From assembly GCF_015710575.1 (NCBI RefSeq), contig NZ_CP065373.1, forward strand, positions 2,108,001-2,172,000: DNA of 64,000 nt, written 5' to 3'. The position numbers and the translations under genes were made by a program. This document shows, piece by piece, positions 17,952 through 27,469 of this stretch (its first letter is position 1; each line of letters starts with the position of its first letter). The notes under the pieces are model-generated. The model saw only the letters and a program-made list of their open reading frames with translations. It was not told the origin of the DNA and made no database searches. This stretch comes from Mycolicibacterium mengxianglii (lineage in GTDB: Bacteria > Actinomycetota > Actinomycetes > Mycobacteriales > Mycobacteriaceae).

Positions 17952-19640
17952 TCAGATTACCCGGCGGGAACTGCGCGCAGGCAGGGTTAGGTGCGGACCC
18001 GTGTAGGAGTCGGCGAAGTCGCTCGGCAGGTGATGGGTGGCCACCACGACGGTGCGGTCCCGCCCCAGTAGCCCGTTCTCGGTGCGCAGTAGTGCCGTGA
18101 GTATCGCGTCGGCGTCGGAGATGTCGAGGTGCTCGGTGGGTTCGTCGAGCAGGACCACCGGTGCCGGGCACAGCAACACCCGGGCCAGCAGGAGTCTGCG
18201 GCGTTGACCCGCAGACAGTGCCGACGCACCACCGTCGAGCACGGTGTCCAGACCGGCGGGCAGAGTGTCGAGCCAGTCGCGCAGACCGGTGTCGGTCAGT
18301 GCGGCGCGCAGTTCGGCGTCGGTGCAATCACCGCGGGCCACCAGCAGGTTGTCGCGGACCGTGGTGGCGAAGACGTGCGCGTCCTCGGCGAAGAACGCCA
18401 CCGCCGAACGGAGCTGGTCTTCGTCAAGGGAGGCCAGCGGTACACCACCGAGTTCGACTGTGCCGCGCACCGGCGGCAGCATGCCGGCCAGTGTCATCAA
18501 CAGCGTGGTCTTGCCGGACCCGCTGGGTCCCTGCACCACGAACCGGGTCCCTGGCGGAAGTTCGACGGTCACCGGGGGCCCGGCGGAGTCGGCCGAGAAA
18601 CCCGCCACCAGTTGGTCACCACGCACGGTCAGATCCTCGGGTCGGGCCGCGCCACCGGTGTGCGCGACGGCGGTGCGCGCGACGGCCCCGGGGTCGGTGA
18701 GCTCGAGGAGGCGGCGGGCGGCGATCCGGGACCGGGTGAGTTGGATCGCGGCCGCCGGAAGTGCCGTGACAGCCTCGAAGGCCGACAAGGGCAGCAACAT
18801 CAGGATCGCCAGCGTCGTCGGCGCGGCTGTGGCGCCGATACCGAGCGCGGCGACCACCGCACCCAGCACGCTGACACCGACGGCCGCGGTGGGCACCGCG
18901 GCCCCGACGGCGGCAGGTCGGGCAGCCCCGTCCAACGCGGAACCCCAATCACGTTGACGGCGATCGGATTCCGCGATGATCCCAGACAGCCGGCCACTGA
19001 CGCGCAATTCGGCGGCGTGCTCGAGTGCCAGCATCGCCATCACGTCCCGCTGGGCGTGCAGTTCGCGCGCGGCCGTCTCCTGGGCCGAGGCTCCGCGGGC
19101 CGACAGCCACGGTGCCAGCACCCCGGCCACCGCCAGGCAGACGGCCAGCACCAGGGCCGCGGCGCCGGAGATCAGGGCGATCACCACCACTGCGGCCACC
19201 GACAGGATGGTCGCGACCGCGACGGGCAGTACTGCGCGCACCAGCACGTCGGCCAGATCGTCGACATCGGCGCCGACCCGCCCTGCCAGTTCGCCGCCGT
19301 CCAGTCGTGCCACGACGTCGACCGGCCCGGCCGCCAGGCTGCGGTAGATCTGGGAGCGGGCCGTGCCGGAGGCGCGCAGCGCGGCGTCGTGGGAAGCCAA
19401 CCGCTCGCAGTAGTGCAGGACGCCGCGGGAGATGCCGAAGGTGCGGACCGCCACCACGGCCACCGAGAGATCCAGGATGGGCGGCATCTGCCAGGCCCGG
19501 GTGATCAGCCAGGCCGATACCCCGGCCAACGCCAGCGCGCTGCCCAGCGACAACACCCCGCACAACGTCGCCAACAGCAGCCGGGGCAGCCGCGGACGCA
19601 GCAGGGGTAGTGCCCGGATCAGCGGGTCAGACCGCAACAC
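17952..19640 (-). CDS. cydC: Thiol reductant ABC exporter subunit CydC
   Basis: 562 residues from GTG 19640, which overlaps the cydD stop by 14 nt. The N-terminal ~310 residues are the ABC exporter membrane domain (LATLCGVLSLGSALALAGVSAWLI is the first helix). The C-terminal ATPase has Walker A GPSGSGKTT, signature LSAGQRRRLLLARVLL (LSAGQ instead of LSGGQ) and Walker B PVVLLDEPTEHLD. CydDC exports cysteine/glutathione-type thiols and is needed to assemble cytochrome bd. It is the last gene of cydA-cydB-cydD-cydC on the minus strand, as in M. tuberculosis Rv1620c-Rv1623c. Confidence 0.93.
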   Translation of the reverse strand: MLRSDPLIRALPLLRPRLPRLLLATLCGVLSLGSALALAGVSAWLITRAWQMPPILDLSVAVVAVRTFGISRGVLHYCERLASHDAALRASGTARSQIYRSLAAGPVDVVARLDGGELAGRVGADVDDLADVLVRAVLPVAVATILSVAAVVVIALISGAAALVLAVCLAVAGVLAPWLSARGASAQETAARELHAQRDVMAMLALEHAAELRVSGRLSGIIAESDRRQRDWGSALDGAARPAAVGAAVPTAAVGVSVLGAVVAALGIGATAAPTTLAILMLLPLSAFEAVTALPAAAIQLTRSRIAARRLLELTDPGAVARTAVAHTGGAARPEDLTVRGDQLVAGFSADSAGPPVTVELPPGTRFVVQGPSGSGKTTLLMTLAGMLPPVRGTVELGGVPLASLDEDQLRSAVAFFAEDAHVFATTVRDNLLVARGDCTDAELRAALTDTGLRDWLDTLPAGLDTVLDGGASALSAGQRRRLLLARVLLCPAPVVLLDEPTEHLDISDADAILTALLRTENGLLGRDRTVVVATHHLPSDFADSYTGPHLTLPARSSRRVI

Positions 19641-21282
19641 GGCAGTCCACCTCGATGATCGCGTCCGCGATGGCCAGCACGGGTGCGCGGTGACCCACCA
19701 CAACCACGGTGGATCCGGTGCGCGCGCGGGCCACCAGGGCGTCCAGCACAGCGGATTCGGTGGCGGCGTCCAGATGTGCGGTCGGCTCGTCGAGCAGCAA
19801 TACCGGCGCCGCCGATCCGAGCGCCCGGGCCAACCCGAGACGTTGTCGTTGTCCCAGGGACAATCCCACACCGCCGCGCCCCAGAATCGTGTTCACACCG
19901 TCTGGCAGCTGCGCCAGCACCTGATCGAAACCAGATGCGGCACAAGCATGTTCGACATCAGTGAGCTCGCCGAACAGCGCCAGATTCTCGGCCACGGTGC
20001 CGGGGATGAGCACCGGGCGCTGCGGCAACCAGCTCAGCTGGGGCCACCACGACTCGGGCTCCAGTTCGGTGACGTCGACGCCGGCGATGCTGACCGTGCC
20101 CGCCGTGGCGGGGGTGAGCCCGGCGATCACCTGCAGCGTGGTGGATTTGCCCGCGCCATTGGGGCCGGTGAGGACGGTGATCCGGCCAGGCTCGAGCACT
20201 GCGTCGATATGATCCGGGGCCAAGCCCGCTCGGGTGGCCACCGACAGCCCGTCGATGCGAATCGTCTTGCCCGCGGCGTCTATTCGCGTAGAGCCTGACT
20301 GCGTCACGGGGGCGTCGTCGATCAGCGCGAACGCGCGGTCCGCGGCGGCCTTGCCGTCCTGTGCGGCGTGGAACTCCACGCCGACGCGCCGCAGCGGCCA
20401 GAAGACGTCCGGTGCCAGCAGCAATGCGGTCAGCGCTGTCGCCAGGGAGAGGTCCCCGTACACCAGGCGCAGCCCGACACTGACGGCCACCAGCGCCACC
20501 CCCAGAGTGGCCAACAGTTCCAGCACCAGGGAGGACAGGAACGCGATGCGCAATGTCGCCATCGCCGATCGGCGGTGTGCAGCAGAGAGTTCGGCGATCC
20601 GCCCGGCCGGCCCGCGGGCGCGTCCGAGGGCACGCAGCGTCGGGATACCGGCGATCAGGTCCAGCGTGCGGGCCTGCAGCGTGCTCATGGCGGCCAGCGC
20701 TGCCGCGGAGCGTTCGGCGGTGGCCAACCCGATCAGCACCATGAACAGCGGGATCAGCGGTAGTGCCACCAGCACGATCACCGTGGCCTGCAGGTCGAAG
20801 CACGCCATCACCAGCACCGCCGCCGGCGTCAGCAGCGCGGCGAGGATCAGTGCAGGCAGGTACGCGGTGAAATACGGACGCAGCCCGTCGAGCCCACGCA
20901 ATACCACCGTCGCGGTGACGTCACGGCGTTCGGCCAGGGTGCGCGGATCGGTGGCCGTCACCGCGCCCAGCACGCGTGCGCTCAGATCAGCGATGGCCCC
21001 GCTGGCTCCGCGCTGGCTCAGCCGGTTCTGCAGCCACTGGGCGGCCGTGCGCAGCGTCCACAGGCCGGCCAACAACACCAGCTGTGGTGCCCACCCCGCG
21101 AGGGTGCGGCCGGCGGGGTCGGTGATGATGCCGGCGACGATGTGCGCCAGCAGCACTGCCGAGGCCAATGCGCAGCCGGTGGTCACCACACCGCAGCAGA
21201 CTGTTGCGAGCAGGAACCGGCGGACCGCGGGGGAGGCCTGCCACAGCCGCGGATCCAGCGGCCCACGACCGGAAGTGCTCAG
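19627..21282 (-). CDS. cydD: Thiol reductant ABC exporter subunit CydD (probable CTG start)
   Basis: 551 residues if it begins at the CTG at 21282 (LSTSGRGPLDPRLWQASPAVRRFL). That codon forms a CTGA overlap with the cydB stop, the place where ATGA or GTGA is usual. No ATG, GTG or TTG is in frame nearby; the next GTG downstream would cut into the first helix. The membrane domain comes first, then the ATPase with Walker A GPNGAGKST, signature LSLGQRQRLGLARAL and Walker B PVLLLDEPTAHLD. It pairs with CydC in thiol export for cytochrome bd assembly. Confidence 0.9.
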   Translation of the reverse strand: MSTSGRGPLDPRLWQASPAVRRFLLATVCCGVVTTGCALASAVLLAHIVAGIITDPAGRTLAGWAPQLVLLAGLWTLRTAAQWLQNRLSQRGASGAIADLSARVLGAVTATDPRTLAERRDVTATVVLRGLDGLRPYFTAYLPALILAALLTPAAVLVMACFDLQATVIVLVALPLIPLFMVLIGLATAERSAAALAAMSTLQARTLDLIAGIPTLRALGRARGPAGRIAELSAAHRRSAMATLRIAFLSSLVLELLATLGVALVAVSVGLRLVYGDLSLATALTALLLAPDVFWPLRRVGVEFHAAQDGKAAADRAFALIDDAPVTQSGSTRIDAAGKTIRIDGLSVATRAGLAPDHIDAVLEPGRITVLTGPNGAGKSTTLQVIAGLTPATAGTVSIAGVDVTELEPESWWPQLSWLPQRPVLIPGTVAENLALFGELTDVEHACAASGFDQVLAQLPDGVNTILGRGGVGLSLGQRQRLGLARALGSAAPVLLLDEPTAHLDAATESAVLDALVARARTGSTVVVVGHRAPVLAIADAIIEVDCRVAV

Positions 21283-22343
21283 AACGTCTGCCCCGACAAA
21301 CCGATCGGATCGGGGATCCGCTCGGCCGACACCCGTTGCCGGAACACCCAGTACGTCCACCCCTGGTAAATGATGACCAGCGGGGCGAAGATCGCCGCGG
21401 CCCAGGTCATGATCTTGAGGGTGTACGGCGTCGACGACGCGTTGTAGATCGTCAGGCTCCATTCCGGATTCAGCGTCGAAGGCACCAGGTTCGGGTACAG
21501 CGCGCCGAACAGCAACGTGATCACCGCGGTGACCACCACCGTGGTGCAGATGAATGCCCACCCGTCGCGGGTTCCCTTGTGCAGCAAGGCGACCGCAGCC
21601 AGTTGCGCGGCCACCGCAACTGCCAGCACCGCCCACGTCCAGGTCTTACCGTGGGCGAGTTGAGTCCAGACGCCGAACGCGGCGACCAGCGCGGTCACCG
21701 GCAGTGACAGCAGCCGCGCCACCCGCAGCACGTCGGTGCGGATACCGCCGGAGGTCTTGAGCGCCAGAAATGCCGCTCCGTGCAGCAGGAACAGCCCGCC
21801 GGTGGCCAGCCCGCCCAGCAGGGTGTAGCCGTTGAGCAGGGCGGTGAAGCTCAGCAGGATCTGGTGGTCGGCGTCGACAGGCAGGCCGTGGGCCAGCGCG
21901 GCGAACGCCACCCCCCACAGGATGGCGGGCACCCAGGAACCGATGGCGATGCCGACGTCGGCACGTGCCCGCCAGGTCGGATTGTCGATCTTGCCGCGCC
22001 ATTCGATGGCTACTATCCGCAGGATCATCGACAGCAGAATCGCCAGCAATGGCAGGTAGAGGCCGGAGAACACGGTGGCATACCAGCCGGGGAAGGCGGC
22101 GAACATCGCCCCGCCTGCGGTGATCAACCAGACCTCGTTGCCGTCCCACACCGGGCCGATGGTGTTGAGTACCGCCCGGCGTCGTTTGTCGACCAGGACG
22201 TCGTCACCGTGGCCGGCGCCGCCCCGACCGAACCGGGCCAGCGGTTCCATCAGCATGCCGACTCCGAAGTCGAAGCCCTCGAGGATGAAGAACCCGAGGA
22301 ACAGCACCCCGACGAGGATGAACCAGATCTCCTGCAGGCCCAT
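21279..22343 (-). CDS. cydB: Cytochrome bd ubiquinol/menaquinol oxidase subunit II
   Basis: 354 residues from ATG 22343, placed 6 nt after AGGAG; a TTG six bases upstream is less likely. It is a multi-helix membrane protein with the CydB start GLQEIWFILVGVLFLGFFILEGFDFGVGML and the conserved VWDGNEVWLITAGGAMFAAFPGWYA segment. With CydA it forms the high-affinity terminal oxidase that reduces oxygen to water with menaquinol, important at low oxygen and under respiratory inhibition. It overlaps cydD by 4 nt if that gene starts at CTG. Confidence 0.95.
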   Translation of the reverse strand: MGLQEIWFILVGVLFLGFFILEGFDFGVGMLMEPLARFGRGGAGHGDDVLVDKRRRAVLNTIGPVWDGNEVWLITAGGAMFAAFPGWYATVFSGLYLPLLAILLSMILRIVAIEWRGKIDNPTWRARADVGIAIGSWVPAILWGVAFAALAHGLPVDADHQILLSFTALLNGYTLLGGLATGGLFLLHGAAFLALKTSGGIRTDVLRVARLLSLPVTALVAAFGVWTQLAHGKTWTWAVLAVAVAAQLAAVALLHKGTRDGWAFICTTVVVTAVITLLFGALYPNLVPSTLNPEWSLTIYNASSTPYTLKIMTWAAAIFAPLVIIYQGWTYWVFRQRVSAERIPDPIGLSGQTF

Positions 22344-22385
22344 GGTCAACTCCTAAGTGGGCAAACGACTTAATAGGCAAACGGC

Positions 22386-23837
22386 TCAATAGGCAAAGGA
22401 AAGCGGCGCCACTTCGTGGTCATCGGGTGGCGTGGGCGGGGCCGGTTCGGAATCGTGTTCCTGCGGGCCTGCGGAGACGTAGCGGCGCAACAGGTAGAAC
22501 CAGATGACCGCCAGTGCCGCGTAGGTGAGGGTGAACGCGATCAGCGAGAACAGGACCATGCCCATCGAGTGGTTGGAGACGCCGTCCTGCACGGTGAGCC
22601 GGATCAACTGATCTCCCGTGGGGTTGGGGACCACCACCCAGGGCTGGCGACCCATCTCGGTGAACACCCAGCCGGCACTGTTGGCCAAGAACGGGGTGGG
22701 CAGGGCGACCAGCGCGAAGACGGACAACCACCGGTTGTCGGGGTTCCGGCCGCGGCGGGTGAGCCACAGTGCGGCGAGCGCGAACAACACCGGCACCGCC
22801 ATCAGGCCGATCATCGCGCGGAACGACCAGTAGGTGACGAACAGGTTGGGTCGGTAGTCGCCGGGGCCGAACTTCTCCTCGGCCTGCTGCTGCAGGTCCA
22901 CGACCCCTTCCAAGGTGACGTCGCTGAACTTGCCCTCAGCCAGGAACGGCAGCACGAACGGCACCTGGATCAGGTGGACCACACTGTCGCAGTTGTTGTG
23001 GGTGCCCACGGTCAGGACAGAGAAGTCCGGATCTGTTTCGGTGTGGCACAACGATTCTGCTGACGCCATCTTCATCGGTTGCTGCTCGAACATCAGCTTG
23101 CCCTGCACGTCGCCGGTGAAGAACAGCGCGGCCGCCGAAAGCAACACCACCCAGCAACCCAGGATGGTCGCCGGGCGGTACAACGTCGCGGAGTCCGGAT
23201 CGGAGCGGGTGCTGCGCACCAGCCACCACGCGCACACCGCAGCGACGAAGGTTCCGGCGGTCAGGAATGCTCCCGCGACGGCGTGCCAGAAGGCGGCGAT
23301 CGCGGTGTTGTTGGTGAACAGCGCGACGATGCTCTCGAGTTCGGCGCGGCCCGTCTCCGGGTTGTACCGCGCGCCCACGGGGTGCTGCATGAACGAGTTG
23401 GCGCTGATGATGAAGAACGCCGACAAGTTGACTGCGATGGCGACGACCCAGATGCAGGCCAGGTGCACCAGCCGGGGCAGCTTCGTCCAGCCGAAGATCC
23501 ACAGCCCGATGAAGGTGGACTCGAAGAAGAAGGCGACCAGGCCCTCCATCGCCAGTGGCGCGCCGAAGATGTCGCCGACGAACCGGGAGTACTCGCTCCA
23601 GTTCATCCCGAACTGGAACTCCTGGACGATTCCCGTCGCCACCCCGATGGCGAAGTTGATCAGGAAGAGCTTGCCGAAGAACCGGGTGAGGCGGTACCAC
23701 TCGGTGCGGCCGGTGACGACCCACACCGTCTGCATGACCGCGATCAGCGGGGCCAGGCCGATGGTCAGCGGGACGAAGATGAAGTGGTAGACGGTGGTGA
23801 TCCCGAATTGCCACCGAGATACGTCGAGGGCGTCCAT
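22386..23837 (-). CDS. cydA: Cytochrome bd ubiquinol/menaquinol oxidase subunit I
   Basis: 483 residues from ATG 23837 (MDALDVSRWQFGITTVYHFIFVPLTIGL); a GTG two codons upstream is possible. Visible hallmarks are the N-terminal histidine in YHFIFVPLTIG (heme ligand), the second heme-ligand region NTAIAAFWHAVAG, and the conserved GRQPWVV motif before the last helices. The quinol-binding Q-loop appears short, as in other actinobacteria. It is first gene of the cyd operon. The 156-bp upstream region was searched for the mycobacterial CRP box TGTGA-N6-TCACA and no good match was found. Confidence 0.95.
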   Translation of the reverse strand: MDALDVSRWQFGITTVYHFIFVPLTIGLAPLIAVMQTVWVVTGRTEWYRLTRFFGKLFLINFAIGVATGIVQEFQFGMNWSEYSRFVGDIFGAPLAMEGLVAFFFESTFIGLWIFGWTKLPRLVHLACIWVVAIAVNLSAFFIISANSFMQHPVGARYNPETGRAELESIVALFTNNTAIAAFWHAVAGAFLTAGTFVAAVCAWWLVRSTRSDPDSATLYRPATILGCWVVLLSAAALFFTGDVQGKLMFEQQPMKMASAESLCHTETDPDFSVLTVGTHNNCDSVVHLIQVPFVLPFLAEGKFSDVTLEGVVDLQQQAEEKFGPGDYRPNLFVTYWSFRAMIGLMAVPVLFALAALWLTRRGRNPDNRWLSVFALVALPTPFLANSAGWVFTEMGRQPWVVVPNPTGDQLIRLTVQDGVSNHSMGMVLFSLIAFTLTYAALAVIWFYLLRRYVSAGPQEHDSEPAPPTPPDDHEVAPLSFAY

Positions 23838-23993
23838 GTGCACCGTCTCCCAGGCTGCGAGTTGAGCTCAGTTCCAGCTGGTCGCTTCTCCAGCCTCCGA
23901 CTCTCTACGACACACTGTAGTAGTCGTGTGGGCCGCGAGCCAGCAATCCGAGCGTCGCACCGCAGTGACATCCCCGACAAGGGGCCTTTGGGA

Positions 23994-24554
23994 TCAGATA
24001 CCGAGGGCTTTGGATCCTCGCCGGATGCCGAAGGCCATCACGATCTCGAAGACCCCGGTCACGATCAACCAGATGCCCACCACCAGGGCCAGCGTCGCCA
24101 GCGACTCAAAGGGCATCACCATCAGGACGATGCCGGCGATCAGGCTGACGACGCCGAAGAAGATCTCCCAGCCCCGGCCGGGCAGTGTCTTGTCGCTGAT
24201 CGCCGACGCGGTGGTCGCCACCCCGCGGAAGATGAAACCGATCCCGATCCAGATGGCGAGCAGCAGGATCGAGTCCGCCAGACTCAAGAAGCACAGCACG
24301 CCCAGGATCACCGAGGCCAGACCGCTGATGAACAGCAGGACCTTGCTGCCGGTGGGCGCCCGCAGGCTGAAGGCAAGCACCACCTGAGCGATACCGGTCA
24401 CCAGCAGGTAGGCGCCGAAGAAGATCGCCGCCACCAGAATCGAGATACCCGGCCACACCACGACGGCGATCCCGAACAGCGTGACCAGGACGCCGGAAAC
24501 GAGAGTGGACTTCCACAGATGAGGCAACAGGCTCGGTGCGGTAGTCGTTTCCAT
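23994..24554 (-). CDS. HdeD-like DUF308 membrane protein (Rv1624c position)
   Basis: 186 residues from ATG 24554 (METTTAPSLLPHLWKSTLVSG). Six short hydrophobic helices form three DUF308 hairpins (LVSGVLVTLFGIAVVVWPGISILV, LFISGLASVILGVLCFLSLADS, IFFGVVSLIAGIVLMVMPFES). The motif W-P-G-x-S/G in the first hairpin is typical of the HdeD family, named after an acid-resistance protein of E. coli. It occupies the position of Rv1624c beside cytochrome bd in M. tuberculosis. Role unknown. It is divergent from the amino-acid transporter operon. Confidence 0.85.
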   Translation of the reverse strand: METTTAPSLLPHLWKSTLVSGVLVTLFGIAVVVWPGISILVAAIFFGAYLLVTGIAQVVLAFSLRAPTGSKVLLFISGLASVILGVLCFLSLADSILLLAIWIGIGFIFRGVATTASAISDKTLPGRGWEIFFGVVSLIAGIVLMVMPFESLATLALVVGIWLIVTGVFEIVMAFGIRRGSKALGI

Positions 24555-24653
24555 TCGCGCAGTGTGACACAGCAGCGTTGGGGAAACTGCCATTTCGCGG
24601 CGGTGGCGTAGCGTCGCCGAGTACACAAAGTGCTGTGCCCCGGCGGTGCGGTG

Positions 24654-24669
24654 GTTAATGTTCCGTTAC
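24654..24669. promoter_or_regulatory. Candidate GlnR-type box upstream of the amino-acid transporter
   Basis: Plus strand GTTAA-N6-GTTAC; minus strand GTAAC-N6-TTAAC, with the AC-N9-AC spacing of actinobacterial GlnR sites. It lies 95-110 bp upstream of the transporter's binding-protein gene in a divergent intergenic region. Match is imperfect and the assignment is inference. Confidence 0.3.
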
Positions 24670-24763
24670 CGGCGCTGCGCGCTGGCTCCACGGTCGTTAT
24701 CGTCGTCGGCGGTTCGAGACCGATGTCAAGCGGCCCGATGCAGAAAGAAGAGGCATAGTCGAA

Positions 24764-25699
24764 GTGAAGACCGACGTGGAATCTGGAAACGAGCACCGTC
24801 GAGGGCGCTCGCGTTGGTGGTACGCGGCGGCGATGTTCGCAGTGTCGGGTGCCTTGGTGATGTCCGGCTGTGCCAGCGGTGGCGACAGCGGTAACAAGGA
24901 GTCGACGACCTCGGAGTCGGCGCCCGGCGCGGTCGAGGAGATCGCCAACACGGTGCCGGAGGAAATCAAGGAGTCCGGCACGTTGATCGTCGGGGTGAAC
25001 GTTCCCTATGCGCCGAACGAATTCAAGGACGAGAGCGGCAAACTGGTCGGCTTCGACGTCGACCTGATGAATGCCATCGCGGGGACCCTCGGACTCAAAA
25101 CCGACTTCCGCGAGGCCGACTTCGCAAAGATCATCCCGTCCGTCCAGGGCGGTACCTTCAACGTCGGTATGTCGTCGTTCACCGATACCAAGGACCGCGA
25201 GCAGACCGTGGACTTCGTCACCTACTTCTCCGCGGGTACGCAGTGGGCCCAGAAAGTGGGCGCGGGCATCGATCCGAACAACGCCTGCGGCAAGAAGGTC
25301 GCGGTACAGGCCACCACGTACCAGGACACCGACGAGCTGCCTGCCAAGAGCAAGGCGTGCACCGACGCCGGCAACCCGCCGATCCAGATCACCCCGTTCG
25401 ACGGCCAGGACGCCGCCACCAACGCGGTGATCCTCGGTCAGGCCGACGCCATGTCGGCCGACTCCCCGGTGACCGCGTACGCGATCAAGCAGAGCGCGGG
25501 CAAGCTCGAGTCTGCCGGCGAGATCTTCGACGCCGCACCGTACGGTTGGCCGGTCGCCAAGGGTTCGGCGTTGGCGCAGTCCATGCAGAAGGCCCTCGAG
25601 CACCTGATCGAAAGCGGAGAGTACGAGAAGATCGCCACCAACTGGGGTGTGGAGTCCGGCATGATCGACAAGCCGGTCATCAACGGCGCGATCAGCTGA
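24764..25699 (+). CDS. Polar amino-acid ABC transporter substrate-binding lipoprotein
   Basis: 311 residues from GTG 24764. A basic N-terminus (EHRRGRSRWW) and a hydrophobic helix end at a lipobox (VMSGC, Cys near residue 38). The mature part is a family 3 extracellular solute-binding protein (GlnH/GltI type) with GTLIVGVNVPYAPNEF, LVGFDVDLMNAIAGTLG and FNVGMSSFTDTKDREQTVDF. Two cysteines (NNACGKK and SKACTD) may form a disulfide. Permease and ATPase follow, and the operon's fourth gene is a kinase whose outer domain is a paralogue of this protein. The ligand is probably glutamate, glutamine or a related amino acid. Confidence 0.92.
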   Translation: MKTDVESGNEHRRGRSRWWYAAAMFAVSGALVMSGCASGGDSGNKESTTSESAPGAVEEIANTVPEEIKESGTLIVGVNVPYAPNEFKDESGKLVGFDVDLMNAIAGTLGLKTDFREADFAKIIPSVQGGTFNVGMSSFTDTKDREQTVDFVTYFSAGTQWAQKVGAGIDPNNACGKKVAVQATTYQDTDELPAKSKACTDAGNPPIQITPFDGQDAATNAVILGQADAMSADSPVTAYAIKQSAGKLESAGEIFDAAPYGWPVAKGSALAQSMQKALEHLIESGEYEKIATNWGVESGMIDKPVINGAIS

Positions 25700-25714
25700 T
25701 AGTCGGTTTTCCTG

Positions 25715-26656
25715 ATGAGTGTTGACGCATCGCTGCCGTCCACCGATCCGGATGCGGCCCCCGCTGCGATCCACGCGGTCCCGCTGAGGCACCCGTGGCG
25801 GTGGGTGGCGGCGGTCGTCATCCTCATCCTGGCCGGACTCTTCATCTACGGCGCGGCCACCAACGAGGCCTTCCGTTGGTCGACGTACGCCAGCTATCTG
25901 TTCAACGAGCGGGTCCTGAGGGTGGGCCTGGTTAACACCCTGCAGTTGACGCTGTATTCGATGGTGCTCGCCATTGCCCTGGGCATTCTGCTGGCGGTCA
26001 TGCGGCTGTCGCCGAATCCGGTGTTCCGGTCGGTGTCGTGGGTCTACCTGTGGGTCTTCCGCGGCACCCCGGTGTATGTGCAGCTGGTGTTCTGGGGTCT
26101 GCTGCCGACGATCTACCAGAACGTCCAGTTGGGGGTGCCGTTCGGGCCGTCGCTGTTGCACATCGACCTGCAGTCGTTGTCGTTCCCGTTCCTGCTGGCG
26201 ATCCTCGGCCTGGCCCTCAACGAGGCGGCCTACATGGCTGAGATCATCCGCGCGGGAATCAGTTCCGTGCCGGAGGGCCAGTTGGAGGCTTCCACCGCAC
26301 TGGGCATGTCCTGGGGGCTGGCGATGCGCAGAACCGTGCTGCCGCAGGCGATGCGCGTGATCATCCCGCCCACCGGTAACGAGATCATCAGCATGCTCAA
26401 GACCACCTCGTTGGTCACCGGTGTGCCGTTCGCCCTGGATCTGTACGGGATCACCTCCCGGGAGATCGCCGCGCGCATCTTTGAACCCGTCCCGCTGCTG
26501 ATGGTCGCCGCGACGTGGTACCTGGTGGTGACCAGCATCTTGATGGTGGGCCAGTTCTACCTGGAACGGCACTTCTCGCGGGGGGCGTCACGCAAGCTCA
26601 CCTCCAAACAACTCGAGGCGCTGGCAAAAGCGCAGATGGGGGAAGTCCACCCATGA
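25715..26656 (+). CDS. Polar amino-acid ABC transporter permease
   Basis: 313 residues. A hydrophilic start is followed by helices ([46 protein letters not shown]) and the HEQ-family motif around [18 protein letters not shown], with the ATPase-docking EAA loop [28 protein letters not shown]. These are hallmarks of His/Glu/Gln/Arg/opine permeases. It begins 15 nt after the binding-protein gene and overlaps the ATPase gene by ATGA. A single permease gene suggests a homodimeric channel. Confidence 0.92.
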   Translation: MSVDASLPSTDPDAAPAAIHAVPLRHPWRWVAAVVILILAGLFIYGAATNEAFRWSTYASYLFNERVLRVGLVNTLQLTLYSMVLAIALGILLAVMRLSPNPVFRSVSWVYLWVFRGTPVYVQLVFWGLLPTIYQNVQLGVPFGPSLLHIDLQSLSFPFLLAILGLALNEAAYMAEIIRAGISSVPEGQLEASTALGMSWGLAMRRTVLPQAMRVIIPPTGNEIISMLKTTSLVTGVPFALDLYGITSREIAARIFEPVPLLMVAATWYLVVTSILMVGQFYLERHFSRGASRKLTSKQLEALAKAQMGEVHP

Positions 26657-27420
26657 GTGCCACACCGATGGTCCTGGCGGAGCAGGTGTGCAAGAACTTC
26701 GGCGCGCTCAAAGTGCTCAAAGGCGTCACTCTCGAGGTTGATCCCGGCCAGGTCTTGGTGCTGGTCGGGCCGTCAGGATCGGGAAAGTCGACGTTCCTGC
26801 GGTGCATCAACCATCTGGAGCAGGTCAACGCGGGCCGGCTCTATGTCGACGGTGACCTGATCGGCTACCGCGAGCGCGGCGGCAAGCTGCTGGAGATGTC
26901 GCCCCGAGATGCGGCCAAACAGCGCCGCGAGATCGGCATGGTGTTCCAGCATTTCAACCTGTTCCCGCATCGCACCGCTCTGGAGAACATCATCGAGGCG
27001 CCGATCCAGGTCAAGGGCATGCGCAAGGACGACGCGGTCGCCCGGGGAAAGGACCTGCTCGAGCAGGTGGGTATGGCCGAGAAGGCTGACGCCTATCCCG
27101 CGCAGCTGTCCGGTGGCCAGCAGCAGCGGGTGGCCATCGCCCGCGCGCTGGCGATGAGCCCGAAACTGATGCTGTTCGACGAGCCCACCTCGGCGCTGGA
27201 TCCCGAACTGGTCGGTGAGGTCCTGGGCGTGATGAAGAAACTGGCGGCGGAGGGCATGACCATGGTCGTGGTCACCCACGAGATGGGATTTGCCCGTGAG
27301 GTCGCCGATCAGGTGGTCTTCATGGACGCCGGGGTGATTGTAGAAGCGGGCAATCCGCGGGAAGTGTTGGCAAATCCCCAGCATGAGCGAACCAAGGCTT
27401 TCCTGTCGAAGGTGATGTAA
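26653..27420 (+). CDS. Polar amino-acid ABC transporter ATPase
   Basis: 255 residues from ATG 26653, in ATGA overlap with the permease stop. Walker [11 protein letters not shown]-loop in [10 protein letters not shown], signature [15 protein letters not shown], Walker [14 protein letters not shown] and the switch histidine [12 protein letters not shown] are all present. The LFPH and [12 protein letters not shown] segments are typical of GlnQ/HisP ATPases. The gene ends 49 bp before the kinase gene on the same strand, so a four-gene operon is likely. Confidence 0.92.
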   Translation: MSATPMVLAEQVCKNFGALKVLKGVTLEVDPGQVLVLVGPSGSGKSTFLRCINHLEQVNAGRLYVDGDLIGYRERGGKLLEMSPRDAAKQRREIGMVFQHFNLFPHRTALENIIEAPIQVKGMRKDDAVARGKDLLEQVGMAEKADAYPAQLSGGQQQRVAIARALAMSPKLMLFDEPTSALDPELVGEVLGVMKKLAAEGMTMVVVTHEMGFAREVADQVVFMDAGVIVEAGNPREVLANPQHERTKAFLSKVM

Positions 27421-27469
27421 CCTCAAGCGACTCGAGCGGGGGCTGGGGTCGCCGGCCAGGAGTTTGACG

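Noticed and set aside
18129..19610. 493-codon plus-strand open frame
   Set aside because: Antisense to cydC and typical shadow composition.
23838..23993. CRP box upstream of cydA
   Set aside because: CRP regulation of cydAB is known in mycobacteria, but no TGTGA-N6-TCACA could be found; only a weak CACAC/GTGTG symmetry near 23910-23935.
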